Source of the DNA: Aquincola tertiaricarbonis
GTDB lineage: Bacteria > Pseudomonadota > Gammaproteobacteria > Burkholderiales > Burkholderiaceae_C
Direction: 5' to 3'
Length of the DNA stretch: 64,000 bases
Assembly: GCF_023573145.1 (NCBI RefSeq)
Contig: NZ_CP097636.1
Coordinates: 744,001 to 808,000 of the forward strand
In this document: positions 27,177-35,864 of the stretch, in pieces
Layout of the letters: each line of letters starts with the position of its first letter
Numbering within the stretch: position 1 is the first letter of the stretch
Notes under the pieces: model-generated
What the model was told of the DNA's origin: nothing
The model's input: only the letters and a program-made list of their open reading frames with translations
Databases searched by the model: none
Made by a program: the position numbers and the translations under genes

Positions 27177-27297
27177 GCCGGCATTGTCGTGGCTGGCCAT
27201 GGCGACACCGTGGCGCGCGCGCATCGCGGCGCGGCACAAGGGCCGGCTTCTAGAATGCCGCTCCCCCACGTTTGTCGACCGCCCGTCACGCCGCTTC

Positions 27298-28077
27298 ATG
27301 ACCTTGCTGTACATCGTCCTGGCCACCCTGGCCGGCGGCCTGCTGTCGGTGGGCATCGCGGCCAGCCTGACGGTGCATCTGCTGGGCCGGGTGGTCAAGA
27401 GCCTGGTCAGCCTGTCGGCCGGCGTGCTGCTGGCCACCGCGCTGCTCAACGTATTGCCCGAAGCCTTCGAGAGCCAGGCCGAGCCGCATGCGCTGTTCGC
27501 CACGCTGCTGGGCGGACTGCTGTTTTTCTTCCTGCTGGAAAAGGTGGAGCTGTACCGCCACACCCACCACCATGAAGGCGACGGCCACCACCACCATCAC
27601 CACTTTGATGCCGAGCAGGCGGGCCGTGGCGGCTGGAGCGTGCTGCTGGGCGACAGCATCCACAACTTCTGCGACGGCGTGATCATCGCCGCCGCCTTCC
27701 TCACCGACGTGCGGCTGGGCACGGTGACGGCGCTGGCCATCATCGCCCACGAGATTCCGCAGGAGGTGGGCGACTACATCGTGCTGCTGAACGCCGGGCT
27801 GTCGCGTACCCGGGCGCTGGTCTACAACGCGCTGTCGGGCGCGGCGGCGGTGGTGGGCGGCGTGGTGGGCTACTTCGTCGTGGGCCCGTGGGAGGCGCTG
27901 TTCCCGTACCTGCTGGTGGTGGCAGCCAGCAGCTTCGTCTACGTGGCGGTGGCCGACCTCATCCCGCAGATGCAGCGGCGCCTGTCACTGCGCGACACGC
28001 TGCTGCAGGTCGGTTGGCTGGCTGCGGGCTTGGTGATCGTGCTGCTGGCCATGAGCGGCCTGCAGCACAACCACTGA
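27298..28077 (+). CDS. ZIP-family metal transporter
   Basis: The 259-residue membrane protein is a ZIP transporter, which brings divalent metals such as Zn2+ into the cytoplasm. Metal-binding helix motifs are clear: HNFCDG with His122 and HEIPQEVGD with His151. About eight hydrophobic helices are seen, and between helices 3 and 4 a histidine-rich loop (HTHHHEGDG followed by six histidines) that probably binds metal. The ATG at 27298 was chosen since it begins the first helix; a TAGAAT hexamer at 27251-27256 could be the -10 of its promoter. Its 3' end faces the stress-protein gene across seven bases. Substrate preference cannot be read from the sequence, and a Zur site was not recognised. Confidence 0.92.
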   Translation: MTLLYIVLATLAGGLLSVGIAASLTVHLLGRVVKSLVSLSAGVLLATALLNVLPEAFESQAEPHALFATLLGGLLFFFLLEKVELYRHTHHHEGDGHHHHHHFDAEQAGRGGWSVLLGDSIHNFCDGVIIAAAFLTDVRLGTVTALAIIAHEIPQEVGDYIVLLNAGLSRTRALVYNALSGAAAVVGGVVGYFVVGPWEALFPYLLVVAASSFVYVAVADLIPQMQRRLSLRDTLLQVGWLAAGLVIVLLAMSGLQHNH

Positions 28078-28084
28078 ACCACGT

Positions 28085-28519
28085 TCACTTCACCACCAGC
28101 ACCGGCAGCTTGCTGTGGATCAGCACGCGCTGGGTTTCGCTGCCCAGCAGCAGCGCGGCCATGCCGCGGCGGCCGTGGGAGGCCATCACCACCAGGTCGA
28201 CGCCTTCCTTTTCAGCCACCTCCAGGATGGCTTCCCAGGGGTGCAGGGCTTCCACCGTGCTGCCGCTGCAGGACAGGCCGGCCGCGGTTGCCGTCTCGAT
28301 CACCGACTTCACGCGGCCGGCGGCGATGCGTTCCTGCGCGTCGAAGAATTCCTGCGGCGGCACCGGCTGCATCTCCGAGATCGCGCTGTAGGGGAAGGGC
28401 TCCTTCACGCTCACGGTAGACAGCTTGGCGCCCGTGGTGCGGGCCAGGGTGGTGGCCGTCTGTACCGCCTTGGCGGTGATGTCGGAGCCGTCGGTAGGGA
28501 CCAGGATGTGCTTGAACAT
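28085..28519 (-). CDS. Universal stress protein, UspA family
   Basis: This 144-residue protein of the UspA fold starts MFKHILVPTDGSDITAKAV and ends with the nucleotide-binding signature VMASHGRRGMAALLLGSETQRVLIHSKLPVLVV (here in two parts: GRRGMAALLLGSET and SKLPVLVV). The G-2x-G-9x-G-S/T pattern suggests the ATP-binding subclass. It is cytoplasmic and single-domain. A GGAG ribosome site precedes the ATG at 28519. About 70 bases upstream is an FNR/Anr-like palindrome, which would fit the known induction of such proteins under low oxygen. It is separate from the convergent ZIP gene. Confidence 0.93.
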   Translation of the reverse strand: MFKHILVPTDGSDITAKAVQTATTLARTTGAKLSTVSVKEPFPYSAISEMQPVPPQEFFDAQERIAAGRVKSVIETATAAGLSCSGSTVEALHPWEAILEVAEKEGVDLVVMASHGRRGMAALLLGSETQRVLIHSKLPVLVVK

Positions 28520-28586
28520 GCCTTACTCCTCGTACGCTGAATGCGTTGCTGTGTGAGCACTGTCCCGCCAAACCGGTTCCCGGCTT

Positions 28587-28600
28587 TTGACCTGGATCAC
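28587..28600 (-). promoter_or_regulatory. FNR/Anr-like operator upstream of the UspA gene
   Basis: TTGAC (28587-28591), CTGG and ATCAC (28596-28600) match the FNR/Anr consensus TTGAT-N4-ATCAA in eight of ten positions. The site is centred about 75 bases upstream of the stress-protein start and overlaps the last codon of the sulfurtransferase gene. A transcription start 41.5 bases downstream of the centre would leave a leader of about 30 bases, as in class II FNR promoters. The -10 there is not convincing. Confidence 0.45.
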
Positions 28601-29466
28601 GAACCCCGGGCCACGGGCCGCGCCGGATCGGCCGACCATTCACTCCAGGAGCCGGGGTACAGCGTCGATTCGCCCAGCCCCGCATGCGCCATCGCCAGCA
28701 GGTTGTGGCACGCCGTGACGCCCGAGCCGCACTGCTGCACCACGCCCCATTCTGAACCCGGGCGCCCGATCAGGGCAGCCCATTCGGCCCGCAGGGTCTC
28801 GGCCGGCTTGAAGCGGCCGTCCGCGCCCAGGTTGTCCTTGAAGAAGCGGTTGCGCGCCCCGGGGATGTGGCCGGCCTGGGCGTCCAGCGGTTCCACCTCG
28901 CCGCGGTAGCGCTCGGGCGCGCGGGCGTCGAACAGCCGCACCCGGCCGGCCTGCTGCAGCAGCTCGGCCGCGCTGATGGTGGGCATGCCCGCTTGGGCGG
29001 TGGCCGGGTAGGGCGGCTGCGCCTCGGGCGATGAGGCTGCCTCGGTGCTCAGCGTGCCGCCGTCGGCCTGCCAGGCGGCCGGGCCGCCGTCCAGCACGGC
29101 CACGTCGGCATGGCCCAGCCAGCGCAGCAGCCACCAGGCGCGGGCGGCGTAGGGGCCGCCCTGTGCGTCGTAGGCCACCACCGGCACGCCCGGCCGCACG
29201 CCCCAGCGGCCGGCGGTGGCCGCGAAGGCTTCGCGCGTGGGCAGCGGGTGGCGGCCGCCCTGGGCGGGGCCCGCCGACTTGTCGCCCGACAGGTCGCGGT
29301 CCAGGTGGGCGTACACGGCGCCGGGCAGGTGGCCGGCGGCATAGGCGCGCTCGCCGGCAGCGGCGTCGGTGAGGTCGAAGCCGCAGTCCAGCAGCACCAC
29401 GGGCTGGCCGGCAGCCAGCAGGGCGCGCAGCTCGGGCGCGGAGATGAGCGGGCGGGTGAGGTTCAT
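28597..29466 (-). CDS. sseA: Sulfurtransferase with tandem rhodanese domains (3-mercaptopyruvate type)
   Basis: This 289-residue protein has two rhodanese domains, the first inactive-like (about 10-140) and the second catalytic (about 160-280). The active-site loop reads CGSGVTA, the form seen in 3-mercaptopyruvate sulfurtransferases, whereas thiosulfate sulfurtransferases usually have CRxGVTA. The enzyme would transfer sulfane sulfur from 3-mercaptopyruvate to cyanide or thiols in the cytoplasm. Its ATG at 29466 overlaps the stop of the upstream permease gene by four bases (ATGA), so the pair is translationally coupled. Whether the permease feeds a sulfur compound to this enzyme is not known. 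Confidence 0.9.
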   Translation of the reverse strand: MNLTRPLISAPELRALLAAGQPVVLLDCGFDLTDAAAGERAYAAGHLPGAVYAHLDRDLSGDKSAGPAQGGRHPLPTREAFAATAGRWGVRPGVPVVAYDAQGGPYAARAWWLLRWLGHADVAVLDGGPAAWQADGGTLSTEAASSPEAQPPYPATAQAGMPTISAAELLQQAGRVRLFDARAPERYRGEVEPLDAQAGHIPGARNRFFKDNLGADGRFKPAETLRAEWAALIGRPGSEWGVVQQCGSGVTACHNLLAMAHAGLGESTLYPGSWSEWSADPARPVARGS

Positions 29467-30377
29467 GTTTCCACCGAGTTGTTGGACACGGCGGGCGCCT
29501 GGCGGGCCCGCAGCAAGGTGGCGCCCAGGCCGGCGCCGACGATCAGCAGCATGCCCCCGAGCGCCATCCACGTCACAGGGTCGTCGAACAGCAGCACCCC
29601 ATAGCCGAACGCGAAGGCGATGCCCAGGTACTGCAGGCTGGCGTTGGTGAGCGCATGGCCGATGGCATAGGCGCGGGTCATCATCATCTGGGCGCTGGTG
29701 GCCAGCAGGCCGGTGGCCACCAGCAGTGCGAAGCCCTGCCAGGTGTGGCCGTGCAGGCCGTTGACCACCATCGAGGCCGCGCCTACGGTGCAGCTGCCCA
29801 GCGAGAAGTAGAAGACCACGCGGTACTCGGGCTCGCCGATGCGGCCCAGCGCGGTGACCTGCAGGTAGGCCATCGCGGCCAGCATGCCGGAGATGAGGCC
29901 GGCCACGCCGTACCAGAGCTGGTGGCTGTCCATCGTGGGCCGCAGCACCAGGGCCACGCCGACAAAGCCCAGCACGATGGTGATCACGAGCCGGCCGTCG
30001 ATGCCGTGGCTGGCGGGCTGGCCGCTGCCGTTGAAGCTCACCAGCACCGCGCCGCCGATGAGGAACATCGCCATCCAGATCGACGACATGTAGTTCAGCG
30101 TCATCGCCGTGGCCAGCGGCAGGTTGCCCAGCGCATAGAACCACAGCACCAGCGAGGCCACGCCGACCACGCTGCGCCACAGATGCATCATCGGCACCGG
30201 CGTGCGCAGCGTGCCGCCGCGCGCCCGGGCCACGCCGGCGATGAAGAGCGCGCCGATGAGGCCCCGGTAGAACACGATCTCACCGGCCGGGTAGTAGGCC
30301 GAAGCCAGCTTGACGCACACCCCCATCGTGGCAAACAGGAAGGCGGCGGCGACCATCAACATCGGAGCGGACATCAT
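29463..30377 (-). CDS. DMT-superfamily permease with two EamA domains
   Basis: The 304-residue membrane protein has ten predicted hydrophobic helices in two EamA repeats (about 5-135 and 150-285). It begins MMSAPMLMVAAAFLFATMGVC, and a conserved FYRGLIGALF helix follows near residue 40, as in drug/metabolite exporters of the RhaT/EamA type. It overlaps the sulfurtransferase gene by four bases and is the first gene of that pair. The Rieske oxygenase gene upstream on the same strand is separated by 53 bases containing a hairpin. Substrate unknown; efflux is more usual in the family than uptake. Confidence 0.9.
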   Translation of the reverse strand: MMSAPMLMVAAAFLFATMGVCVKLASAYYPAGEIVFYRGLIGALFIAGVARARGGTLRTPVPMMHLWRSVVGVASLVLWFYALGNLPLATAMTLNYMSSIWMAMFLIGGAVLVSFNGSGQPASHGIDGRLVITIVLGFVGVALVLRPTMDSHQLWYGVAGLISGMLAAMAYLQVTALGRIGEPEYRVVFYFSLGSCTVGAASMVVNGLHGHTWQGFALLVATGLLATSAQMMMTRAYAIGHALTNASLQYLGIAFAFGYGVLLFDDPVTWMALGGMLLIVGAGLGATLLRARQAPAVSNNSVET

Positions 30378-30403
30378 CCGCCCGATTGTGGCAAGTGCTT
30401 GCT

Positions 30404-30424
30404 CACCGGGCTGTCACCCCGGTG
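30404..30424 (-). terminator. Possible hairpin between the Rieske and DMT genes
   Basis: CACCGGG (30404-30410) and CCCGGTG (30418-30424) form a seven-base-pair stem seven bases after the Rieske oxygenase stop on the minus strand. No T run follows, so the call is weak. Confidence 0.3.
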
Positions 30425-30430
30425 CGCGGC

Positions 30431-31543
30431 TCAGCGCTTCATTTGGAAGGAGGCGCGATACCACTCGTGGAAGTGCTTCATGCCGTCTTCCATCGGGCTC
30501 TGGTAGGGGCCGCATTCGTCGTCGCCGCGTTCGTACAAGGCCTTGCGGCCGGCGTCCATGCGCAGCGCGATCTCGTCGTCCTCCACGCAGGTTTCCATGT
30601 AGGCGGCCTGCTGGGCTTCGACGAACTCGCGCTCGAAGGCGACGATCTCCTCGGGGTAGTAGAACTCCACCACGTTGGTGGTCTTCTGCGGGCCCTTGGG
30701 GTAGAGCGTGCTCACCACCAGCACGTGCGGATACCACTCGACCATGATGTTCGGGTAGTAGGTCAGCCAGATGGCGCCGTGCGGCGGCGTCTGGCCGCCA
30801 CTGAACTGGCGGACCGCGTCGTGCCAGCGGCGGTACACCGCCGAGCCGGGCTTTTCCAGGCCCTTGTGCACGCCCACCGTCTGCACCGAGTGGTGGCGGC
30901 CGAACTCCCAGCGCAGGTCGTCGCAGGTGACGAAGCTGCCGAGCCCGGGGTGGAACGGCCCGACGTGGTAGTCCTCCAGGTAGACCTCGATGAAGGTCTT
31001 CCAGTTGTAGTCGCACTCGTGGATCTGGATCTTGTCGAGCACGTAGCCGTTGAAGTCCAGCGCCGCGCGCGGGCCCAGCTGGGCCAGGTCGGCGGCGACG
31101 TCACGACCGTTGTCCTCAAACAACATGCCGTTCCACTCGCGCAGGCGGTAGTTGTTCAGGTGCAGGCAGGGGTCCTGCTGGAAGTGCGGCGCACCCACCA
31201 GCTGGCCATGCAGGTCGTAGGTCCAGCGGTGCAGCGGGCAGACGATGTGGCTGCGCGTGTGGCCGCGGCCACGCAGCATCACCGCCTGCCGGTGGCGGCA
31301 GACGTTGGACACCAGTTCGATGCCGTCCCGGGTGTGCACCAGGGCCCGGCCTTCGCCTTCCTGGGGCAGCGCGTAGTAGTCCCCCACCTCGGGCACGGCC
31401 AGTGTGTGCCCGACGTAGCGGGGACCATGCTGAAAGATGAGTTCCTGTTCCCTGCGGAACCGGTCCTCGTTGAAGTAGGTGTCAACCGACAGTTGCGTGC
31501 GGTTGCGTTCGAGCGCTGCAAGCTTGATGCTCAGGTCGGACAT
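30431..31543 (-). CDS. Rieske non-haem iron oxygenase, alpha subunit type
   Basis: This 370-residue protein is a Rieske oxygenase large subunit. The Rieske [2Fe-2S] ligands are Cys82 and His84 (CRHRQA) and Cys102 and His105 (CPLHRW). The catalytic domain has the mononuclear-iron facial triad region EDYHVGPFHPG, with two histidines four residues apart, and a later acidic residue. The start at the ATG at 31543 (MSDLSIKLAALERN) is chosen over the ATG at 31561, which adds six residues. There is no beta subunit, ferredoxin or reductase next to it, so it must borrow electron carriers or be a homo-oligomer such as the choline/carnitine-monooxygenase type. Substrate cannot be assigned. Confidence 0.9.
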   Translation of the reverse strand: MSDLSIKLAALERNRTQLSVDTYFNEDRFRREQELIFQHGPRYVGHTLAVPEVGDYYALPQEGEGRALVHTRDGIELVSNVCRHRQAVMLRGRGHTRSHIVCPLHRWTYDLHGQLVGAPHFQQDPCLHLNNYRLREWNGMLFEDNGRDVAADLAQLGPRAALDFNGYVLDKIQIHECDYNWKTFIEVYLEDYHVGPFHPGLGSFVTCDDLRWEFGRHHSVQTVGVHKGLEKPGSAVYRRWHDAVRQFSGGQTPPHGAIWLTYYPNIMVEWYPHVLVVSTLYPKGPQKTTNVVEFYYPEEIVAFEREFVEAQQAAYMETCVEDDEIALRMDAGRKALYERGDDECGPYQSPMEDGMKHFHEWYRASFQMKR

Positions 31544-31652
31544 GATCCCCAGGATCTCCAAAAACCAATGTCAACCCCCCGCCACGAGATGGCGGGTTTG
31601 AAGGAATCTCTCCGGGAGTACCCCCCGAAAAGCGAGCGCGGGATTGTACCCA

Positions 31653-31687
31653 GGGGGGGTGTCCGTGGGGCGCGAGGGGCAACCGGG
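31653..31687 (+). other. Potential G-quadruplex sequence upstream of xseB
   Basis: Four G runs (31653-31659, 31667-31670, 31676-31679 and 31685-31687) are separated by loops of seven, five and five bases, which meets the usual G3+N1-7 rule. It lies on the coding strand about 100 bases ahead of xseB in the gene-free stretch 31544-31785. Such runs are not rare in very GC-rich DNA. Confidence 0.35.
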
Positions 31688-31752
31688 CGAAACAACCGTC
31701 TTCAATCCGTCAAGGATGGGATACGGACCCCGGGGGCGGGGGTCGGGCTGTC

Positions 31753-31758
31753 TACAAT
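31753..31758 (+). promoter_or_regulatory. Candidate -10 element for the xseB-ispA-dxs operon
   Basis: TACAAT lies 27 bases before the xseB start, a position and form common in betaproteobacterial promoters, giving a leader of about 20 bases. A matching -35 at 17 bases distance is not recognisable in the G-rich sequence upstream, so the call rests on the -10 alone. Confidence 0.4.
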
Positions 31759-31785
31759 GATCGACCTGACTTTTCACAAGACGAG

Positions 31786-32040
31786 ATGCCCAGCCGAATG
31801 ACCGCGAAGCCCGAGGCGGCCGACGCCGAGCTGCCAGCGCTTCGCTACGAGGATGCGCTGGCCGAGCTCGAACAACTGGTGCAGACGATGGAAAGCGGCC
31901 AACTGCCGCTGGACCGCCTGCTCGAAAGCTACAAGCGTGGTGCCGACCTGCTGAACCTGTGCCGCTCGCGCCTGCAGGCCGTCGAGGAACAGGTCAAGGT
32001 GCTGGAAGACGGGCAGCTCAAGCCCTGGACGACCGCCTGA
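31786..32040 (+). CDS. xseB: Exodeoxyribonuclease VII small subunit
   Basis: This 84-residue protein matches XseB, the small helical subunit that binds XseA to form exonuclease VII, which degrades single-stranded DNA to oligonucleotides. Conserved features are [22 protein letters not shown] and the second helix [19 protein letters not shown], followed by KVLEDGQL. The length is typical. It is the first gene of the xseB-ispA-dxs run, an arrangement common in proteobacteria, and lies 33 bases before ispA. The ATG at 31798 is a possible alternative start. Confidence 0.95.
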   Translation: MPSRMTAKPEAADAELPALRYEDALAELEQLVQTMESGQLPLDRLLESYKRGADLLNLCRSRLQAVEEQVKVLEDGQLKPWTTA

Positions 32041-32073
32041 GGGCGGCCCGGCATGCACAGCGTGAGGGACACG

Positions 32074-32961
32074 ATGAAGGTGGACGATTTCGACGCCTGG
32101 ACACGCTCCGAACTGGACGCGGTCGAGGCTGCGCTGGACGCATGGGTGCCGGCTGACGCGCCGGCCGGCGTGGGCGTGGCCATGCGCTACGGCGTGCTGG
32201 ACGGTGGCAAGCGGCTGCGGCCGCTGCTGGTGCTGGCCGCCTGCGAGGCGGTGGGCGGCTCGCGCGAGGCCGCGATGCGCGCCGCCTGCGCGGTGGAGCT
32301 GATCCACGCCTATTCGCTGGTGCACGACGACATGCCCTGCATGGACAACGACGTGCTGCGCCGTGGCAAGCCCACGGTGCACGTGCAGTTCGGCGAGGCG
32401 CAGGCCATGCTGGCCGGTGATGCGATGCAGGCGCTGGCCTTCGAGGTGCTGACGCCCGACGCCGGCGTGGCGCCCGCTCTGCAGGCGCGCCTGTGCTCGC
32501 TGCTGGCCCGTGCGGCCGGCCATGCCGGCATGGCCGGCGGCCAGGCGATCGACCTGGCCAGCATCGGCAAGCCGCTGGACGAAGCCGCGCTGCGCGACAT
32601 GCACCGCCGCAAGACCGGTGCACTGCTGCAGGCCAGCGTGCTGATGGGTGCCGCCTGCGGCGACACCACGCCGGCCTCGTGGGCCGCGCTGTCCGATTAC
32701 GGCTCGGCCATCGGTCTGGCCTTCCAGGTGGTCGACGACATCCTGGACGTCACGCAGGCCTCCGAAACGCTGGGCAAGACCGCCGGCAAGGACCTGCACC
32801 ACAACAAGCCCACTTATGTGTCCGTGCTCGGCCTGGATGCCGCACGGCGCCACGCCGACGAACTGCGCGACCAGGCCCATGCGGCCCTGCAGCGCAGCGG
32901 GTTGGCCGATGCGCTGCGCCTGGCGATCCTGGCCGACAAGGTCGTCGAGCGCCACAGCTGA
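32074..32961 (+). CDS. ispA: Farnesyl diphosphate synthase (polyprenyl synthetase)
   Basis: The 295-residue enzyme condenses dimethylallyl or geranyl diphosphate with isopentenyl diphosphate. The first aspartate-rich motif is HDDMPCMDND, with the chain-length region before it (ELIHAYSLV), and the second is VVDDILDVT. RRGKPTVHVQFGEAQAMLAGDAM is also conserved. The ATG at 32074 (MKVDDFDAW) is chosen because GAGG lies six bases before it and family members start at this point; the ATG at 32053 would add seven residues. It sits between xseB and dxs, so substrate supply and use are linked in one operon. Confidence 0.96.
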   Translation: MKVDDFDAWTRSELDAVEAALDAWVPADAPAGVGVAMRYGVLDGGKRLRPLLVLAACEAVGGSREAAMRAACAVELIHAYSLVHDDMPCMDNDVLRRGKPTVHVQFGEAQAMLAGDAMQALAFEVLTPDAGVAPALQARLCSLLARAAGHAGMAGGQAIDLASIGKPLDEAALRDMHRRKTGALLQASVLMGAACGDTTPASWAALSDYGSAIGLAFQVVDDILDVTQASETLGKTAGKDLHHNKPTYVSVLGLDAARRHADELRDQAHAALQRSGLADALRLAILADKVVERHS

Positions 32962-32982
32962 CGCCAGGCCCGCCCCCTCGCG

Positions 32983-34881
32983 ATGACCACTACGCTGCTA
33001 CAAACCATCCACAGCCCGGCCGACCTGCGCCGGCTGCCCCGCACCAGCCTGCATGCGCTGGCCCGTGAACTGCGCGAATGCGTGCTGCAGAACGTCAGCA
33101 GCACCGGCGGCCACCTGTCGAGCAACCTCGGCACCGTGGAGCTCACCATCGCGCTGCACTACGTCTTTAACACGCCCGAAGACCGGCTGGTGTGGGACGT
33201 GGGCCACCAGACCTACCCGCACAAGATCCTGACCGGCCGCCGCGAGCGCATGAGCACGCTGCGCCAGCTGGGTGGCATCAGCGGCTTCCCGCGGCGCGAC
33301 GAGAGCGAGTACGACAGCTTCGGCACCGCGCACTCGTCCACCTCCATCTCGGCGGCGCTGGGCATGGCCATGGCCGCCAAGCTCAAGGGTGAAGACCGCA
33401 AGGCCGTGGCCGTGATCGGCGACGGCGCGATGACCGCCGGCATGGCCTTCGAGGCACTGAACAACGCCGGCGTGCCGCATGCCGGCCTGCTGGCCGACAT
33501 GCTGGTGGTGCTGAACGACAACGACATGTCGATCAGCCCGCCGGTGGGCGCGCTCAACAAGTACCTGGCGCGGCTGATGAGCGGCAAGTTCTACAGCGCC
33601 GCGCGCGAAGGCGCCAAGAGCGTGCTGAAGAACGCGCCCAGCCTGTTCGAGCTGGCCCGCCGCTTCGAGGAGCATGCCAAGGGCATGGTGGTGCCCGGCA
33701 CCATCTTCGAGGAATTCGGCTTCACCTACGTCGGCCCCATCGACGGCCACGACCTGGACGCGCTGATCCCGACGCTGGAGAACCTGCGTGACAAGAAGGG
33801 CCCGCAGTTCCTGCACGTGGTCACCAAGAAGGGCTACGGCTACAAGCTGGCCGAGGCCGATCCCATCCTGTACCACGGCCCCGGCAAGTTCGACCCCGCC
33901 AAGGGCCTGCCCAAGCCGGGCGTGCCGGCCAAGCCGGCCTTCATGCACATCTTCGGCCAGTGGCTGTGCGACATGGCGGCCACCGACCAGCGGCTGGTGG
34001 CCATCACGCCCGCGATGCTGGAAGGCTCGGGCATGGTCGAGTTTCAAAAGCGCTTCCCGCAGCGCTGCCATGACGTGGGCATCGCCGAGCAGCATGCGGT
34101 GACCTTCGCGGCCGGCCTGGCCTGCGAGGGGCTCAAGCCTGTGGTGGCGATCTACTCCACCTTCTTGCAGCGCGCCTACGACCAGCTGATCCACGACGTC
34201 GCGATCCAGAATCTGCCGGTGGTGTTCGCGCTCGACCGCGCCGGCATCGTCGGTGCCGACGGGGCTACCCACGCCGGCGCCTACGACATCGCCTACCTGC
34301 GCTGCATCCCGAACATGGGCGTGCTGACGCCGGCCGACGAGAACGAGTGCCGCAAGGCGCTGACCACCGCCTACCGCCGTGACCACCCGGTGGCGGTGCG
34401 CTACCCGCGCGGCACCGGCGCCGGCGTGGCCACCGATGCCGACCTGCCCGACTTCGAATGGGGCAAGGGCGAAGTGCGCCGCAACGGCCAGCGCATCGCC
34501 ATCCTGGCCTTCGGCACCCTGCTGTACCCGGCGCTGGCCGCCGCCGACAAGCTGGACGCCACCGTGGCCAACATGCGCTTTGCCAAGCCGCTGGACGAAG
34601 CCCTGGTGGCCGAGCTGGCGCGCACGCACGACGCCATCGTGACGGTGGAAGACGGCTGCGTGATGGGCGGCGCGGGCGCGGCGGTGATGGAGGCGCTGCA
34701 ACGCGCCGGCCTGCAGAACCCGGTGCTGTCGCTGGGCCTGCCCGATGAGTTCATCGAGCATGGCGACCCGGCCAAGCTGATGGCCGGCATCGGCCTGGAT
34801 GCCGCCGGCATCGAGCAATCGATCCGCAAGCGCTTCCTGGGCGGCAAGCCGGCGCTGGTGGTGGCGGCCTCGGCCGGCTGA
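32983..34881 (+). CDS. dxs: 1-deoxy-D-xylulose-5-phosphate synthase
   Basis: This 632-residue thiamine-diphosphate enzyme joins pyruvate and glyceraldehyde 3-phosphate in the first step of the MEP isoprenoid pathway. Family motifs include [33 protein letters not shown], the ThDP-binding stretch [18 protein letters not shown] through LNDNDMSIS, and in the pyrimidine-binding half [15 protein letters not shown]. Length and domain order are standard. It follows ispA by 21 bases. The deaminase gene begins 11 bases after its stop and may be cotranscribed. Confidence 0.98.
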   Translation: MTTTLLQTIHSPADLRRLPRTSLHALARELRECVLQNVSSTGGHLSSNLGTVELTIALHYVFNTPEDRLVWDVGHQTYPHKILTGRRERMSTLRQLGGISGFPRRDESEYDSFGTAHSSTSISAALGMAMAAKLKGEDRKAVAVIGDGAMTAGMAFEALNNAGVPHAGLLADMLVVLNDNDMSISPPVGALNKYLARLMSGKFYSAAREGAKSVLKNAPSLFELARRFEEHAKGMVVPGTIFEEFGFTYVGPIDGHDLDALIPTLENLRDKKGPQFLHVVTKKGYGYKLAEADPILYHGPGKFDPAKGLPKPGVPAKPAFMHIFGQWLCDMAATDQRLVAITPAMLEGSGMVEFQKRFPQRCHDVGIAEQHAVTFAAGLACEGLKPVVAIYSTFLQRAYDQLIHDVAIQNLPVVFALDRAGIVGADGATHAGAYDIAYLRCIPNMGVLTPADENECRKALTTAYRRDHPVAVRYPRGTGAGVATDADLPDFEWGKGEVRRNGQRIAILAFGTLLYPALAAADKLDATVANMRFAKPLDEALVAELARTHDAIVTVEDGCVMGGAGAAVMEALQRAGLQNPVLSLGLPDEFIEHGDPAKLMAGIGLDAAGIEQSIRKRFLGGKPALVVAASAG

Positions 34882-34892
34882 GGGCGGCGCGC

Positions 34893-35399
34893 GTGGCCAG
34901 CTACCCGCCGCAGGGCCTGAAGCCCACGCACGAACAGATCCTCAAGCACCTGCGCCGCTCCAACGAAGTGGCGCAACGGGCGGTGGTGCTGGGCCACCAC
35001 CCGTTCGGCGCGGTGCTGGTGGGCCCCGACCAGGAAACCGTGTTGCTGGAGCAGTGCAACATCGACACGGTCAACCATGCCGAGTCGACGCTGGCCCGCG
35101 TGGCGGCCACCAACTTCACGCCCGAGTTCCTGTGGGGCTGCACGCTCTACACCGCGGTGGAGCCCTGCTGCATGTGCGCCGGCACCGCCTACTGGGCCAA
35201 CATCGGCCGCATCGTCTTCGGCATGACCGAAGAGCAGCTGCTGCAGGCCACCGGCAGCCACGAAGAAAACCCGACGATGAGCGTGCCCTCGCGGTACGTC
35301 TTCGACCACTGCCAGAAGCCGGTGGACCTGATCGGCCCGGTGCCCGAGATCGCCGCCGAGACGGTGGCGATGCAGCAGGCGTTCTGGTCCAGCCGCTAG
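34893..35399 (+). CDS. Nucleoside/nucleobase deaminase of the CDA fold
   Basis: The 168-residue product is a zinc-dependent deaminase of the cytidine-deaminase-like fold. The zinc ligands and proton shuttle are visible as His62-Ala-Glu64 (NHAEST) and Cys92/Cys95 (EPCCMCAGT). The set resembles guanine deaminases or the TadA-like enzymes; the segment NIGRIVFGMTEEQL is typical of the former group. It begins with GTG at 34893, 11 bases after dxs, and probably shares the operon. Substrate (guanine, adenosine, cytosine or other) cannot be decided from sequence. Confidence 0.88.
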   Translation: MASYPPQGLKPTHEQILKHLRRSNEVAQRAVVLGHHPFGAVLVGPDQETVLLEQCNIDTVNHAESTLARVAATNFTPEFLWGCTLYTAVEPCCMCAGTAYWANIGRIVFGMTEEQLLQATGSHEENPTMSVPSRYVFDHCQKPVDLIGPVPEIAAETVAMQQAFWSSR

Positions 35400-35415
35400 G
35401 CCACCGCGGGCGGGT

Positions 35416-35847
35416 TCAGCGGGTGGCGCGCCGCCGCACGCATTCCAGGTAGGCCTGGCCGTCGGGCGGCAGGCCACTGCGCTGCGAGGCCCAGATCATC
35501 TCGCCCAGGCAGTCCATCATCTGGTGCTGCGCCTCGTGCGCCGAGCCCAGCTTGGCCGCCAGCAGCCCGAAGGCCTGCTTGATGCCGGTGGGCTGGTCGA
35601 TCGACACCTGTTCGCTGATCGACAGGTGCATGCTCAGGTGCAGGAAGGGGTTGGTGCGGCCTTCTTCCACCGTATAGCTGGCGGCCAGCGCCGCCTCCAG
35701 GTCCGACAGGTCGGCGTGGTACTCCGGATGCTCGTCGATCCATGGCGCCGCCACCGCCTCCATCGGGACCAGCGGCATGCCCTCGCGCTGCTTGCGCAGC
35801 ACCTCGCAGAAGAAGCGGCGGACGTCGTGTTGGCTGGGCTGGAACAT
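35416..35847 (-). CDS. DUF1841 family protein
   Basis: This 143-residue soluble protein starts MFQPSQHDVRRFFCEVLRKQ and contains NPFLHLSMHLSISEQVSIDQP and HQMMDCLGEMIW, features of the DUF1841 family found in beta- and gammaproteobacteria. Histidines and acidic residues are well placed for metal binding, but no function has been established that can be read here. The frame extends further upstream to 36039 through a repetitive GC-rich element, which is not credible as coding. It follows the Fic gene by 17 bases on the same strand and faces the deaminase gene. Confidence 0.85.
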   Translation of the reverse strand: MFQPSQHDVRRFFCEVLRKQREGMPLVPMEAVAAPWIDEHPEYHADLSDLEAALAASYTVEEGRTNPFLHLSMHLSISEQVSIDQPTGIKQAFGLLAAKLGSAHEAQHQMMDCLGEMIWASQRSGLPPDGQAYLECVRRRATR

Positions 35848-35864
35848 GGCGGGATTGTCGCGCT

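Noticed and set aside
27560..27605. CRISPR-like or microsatellite repeat from the CAC/CAT-rich DNA
   Set aside because: The repeats are histidine codons within the ZIP transporter and have no spacer structure.
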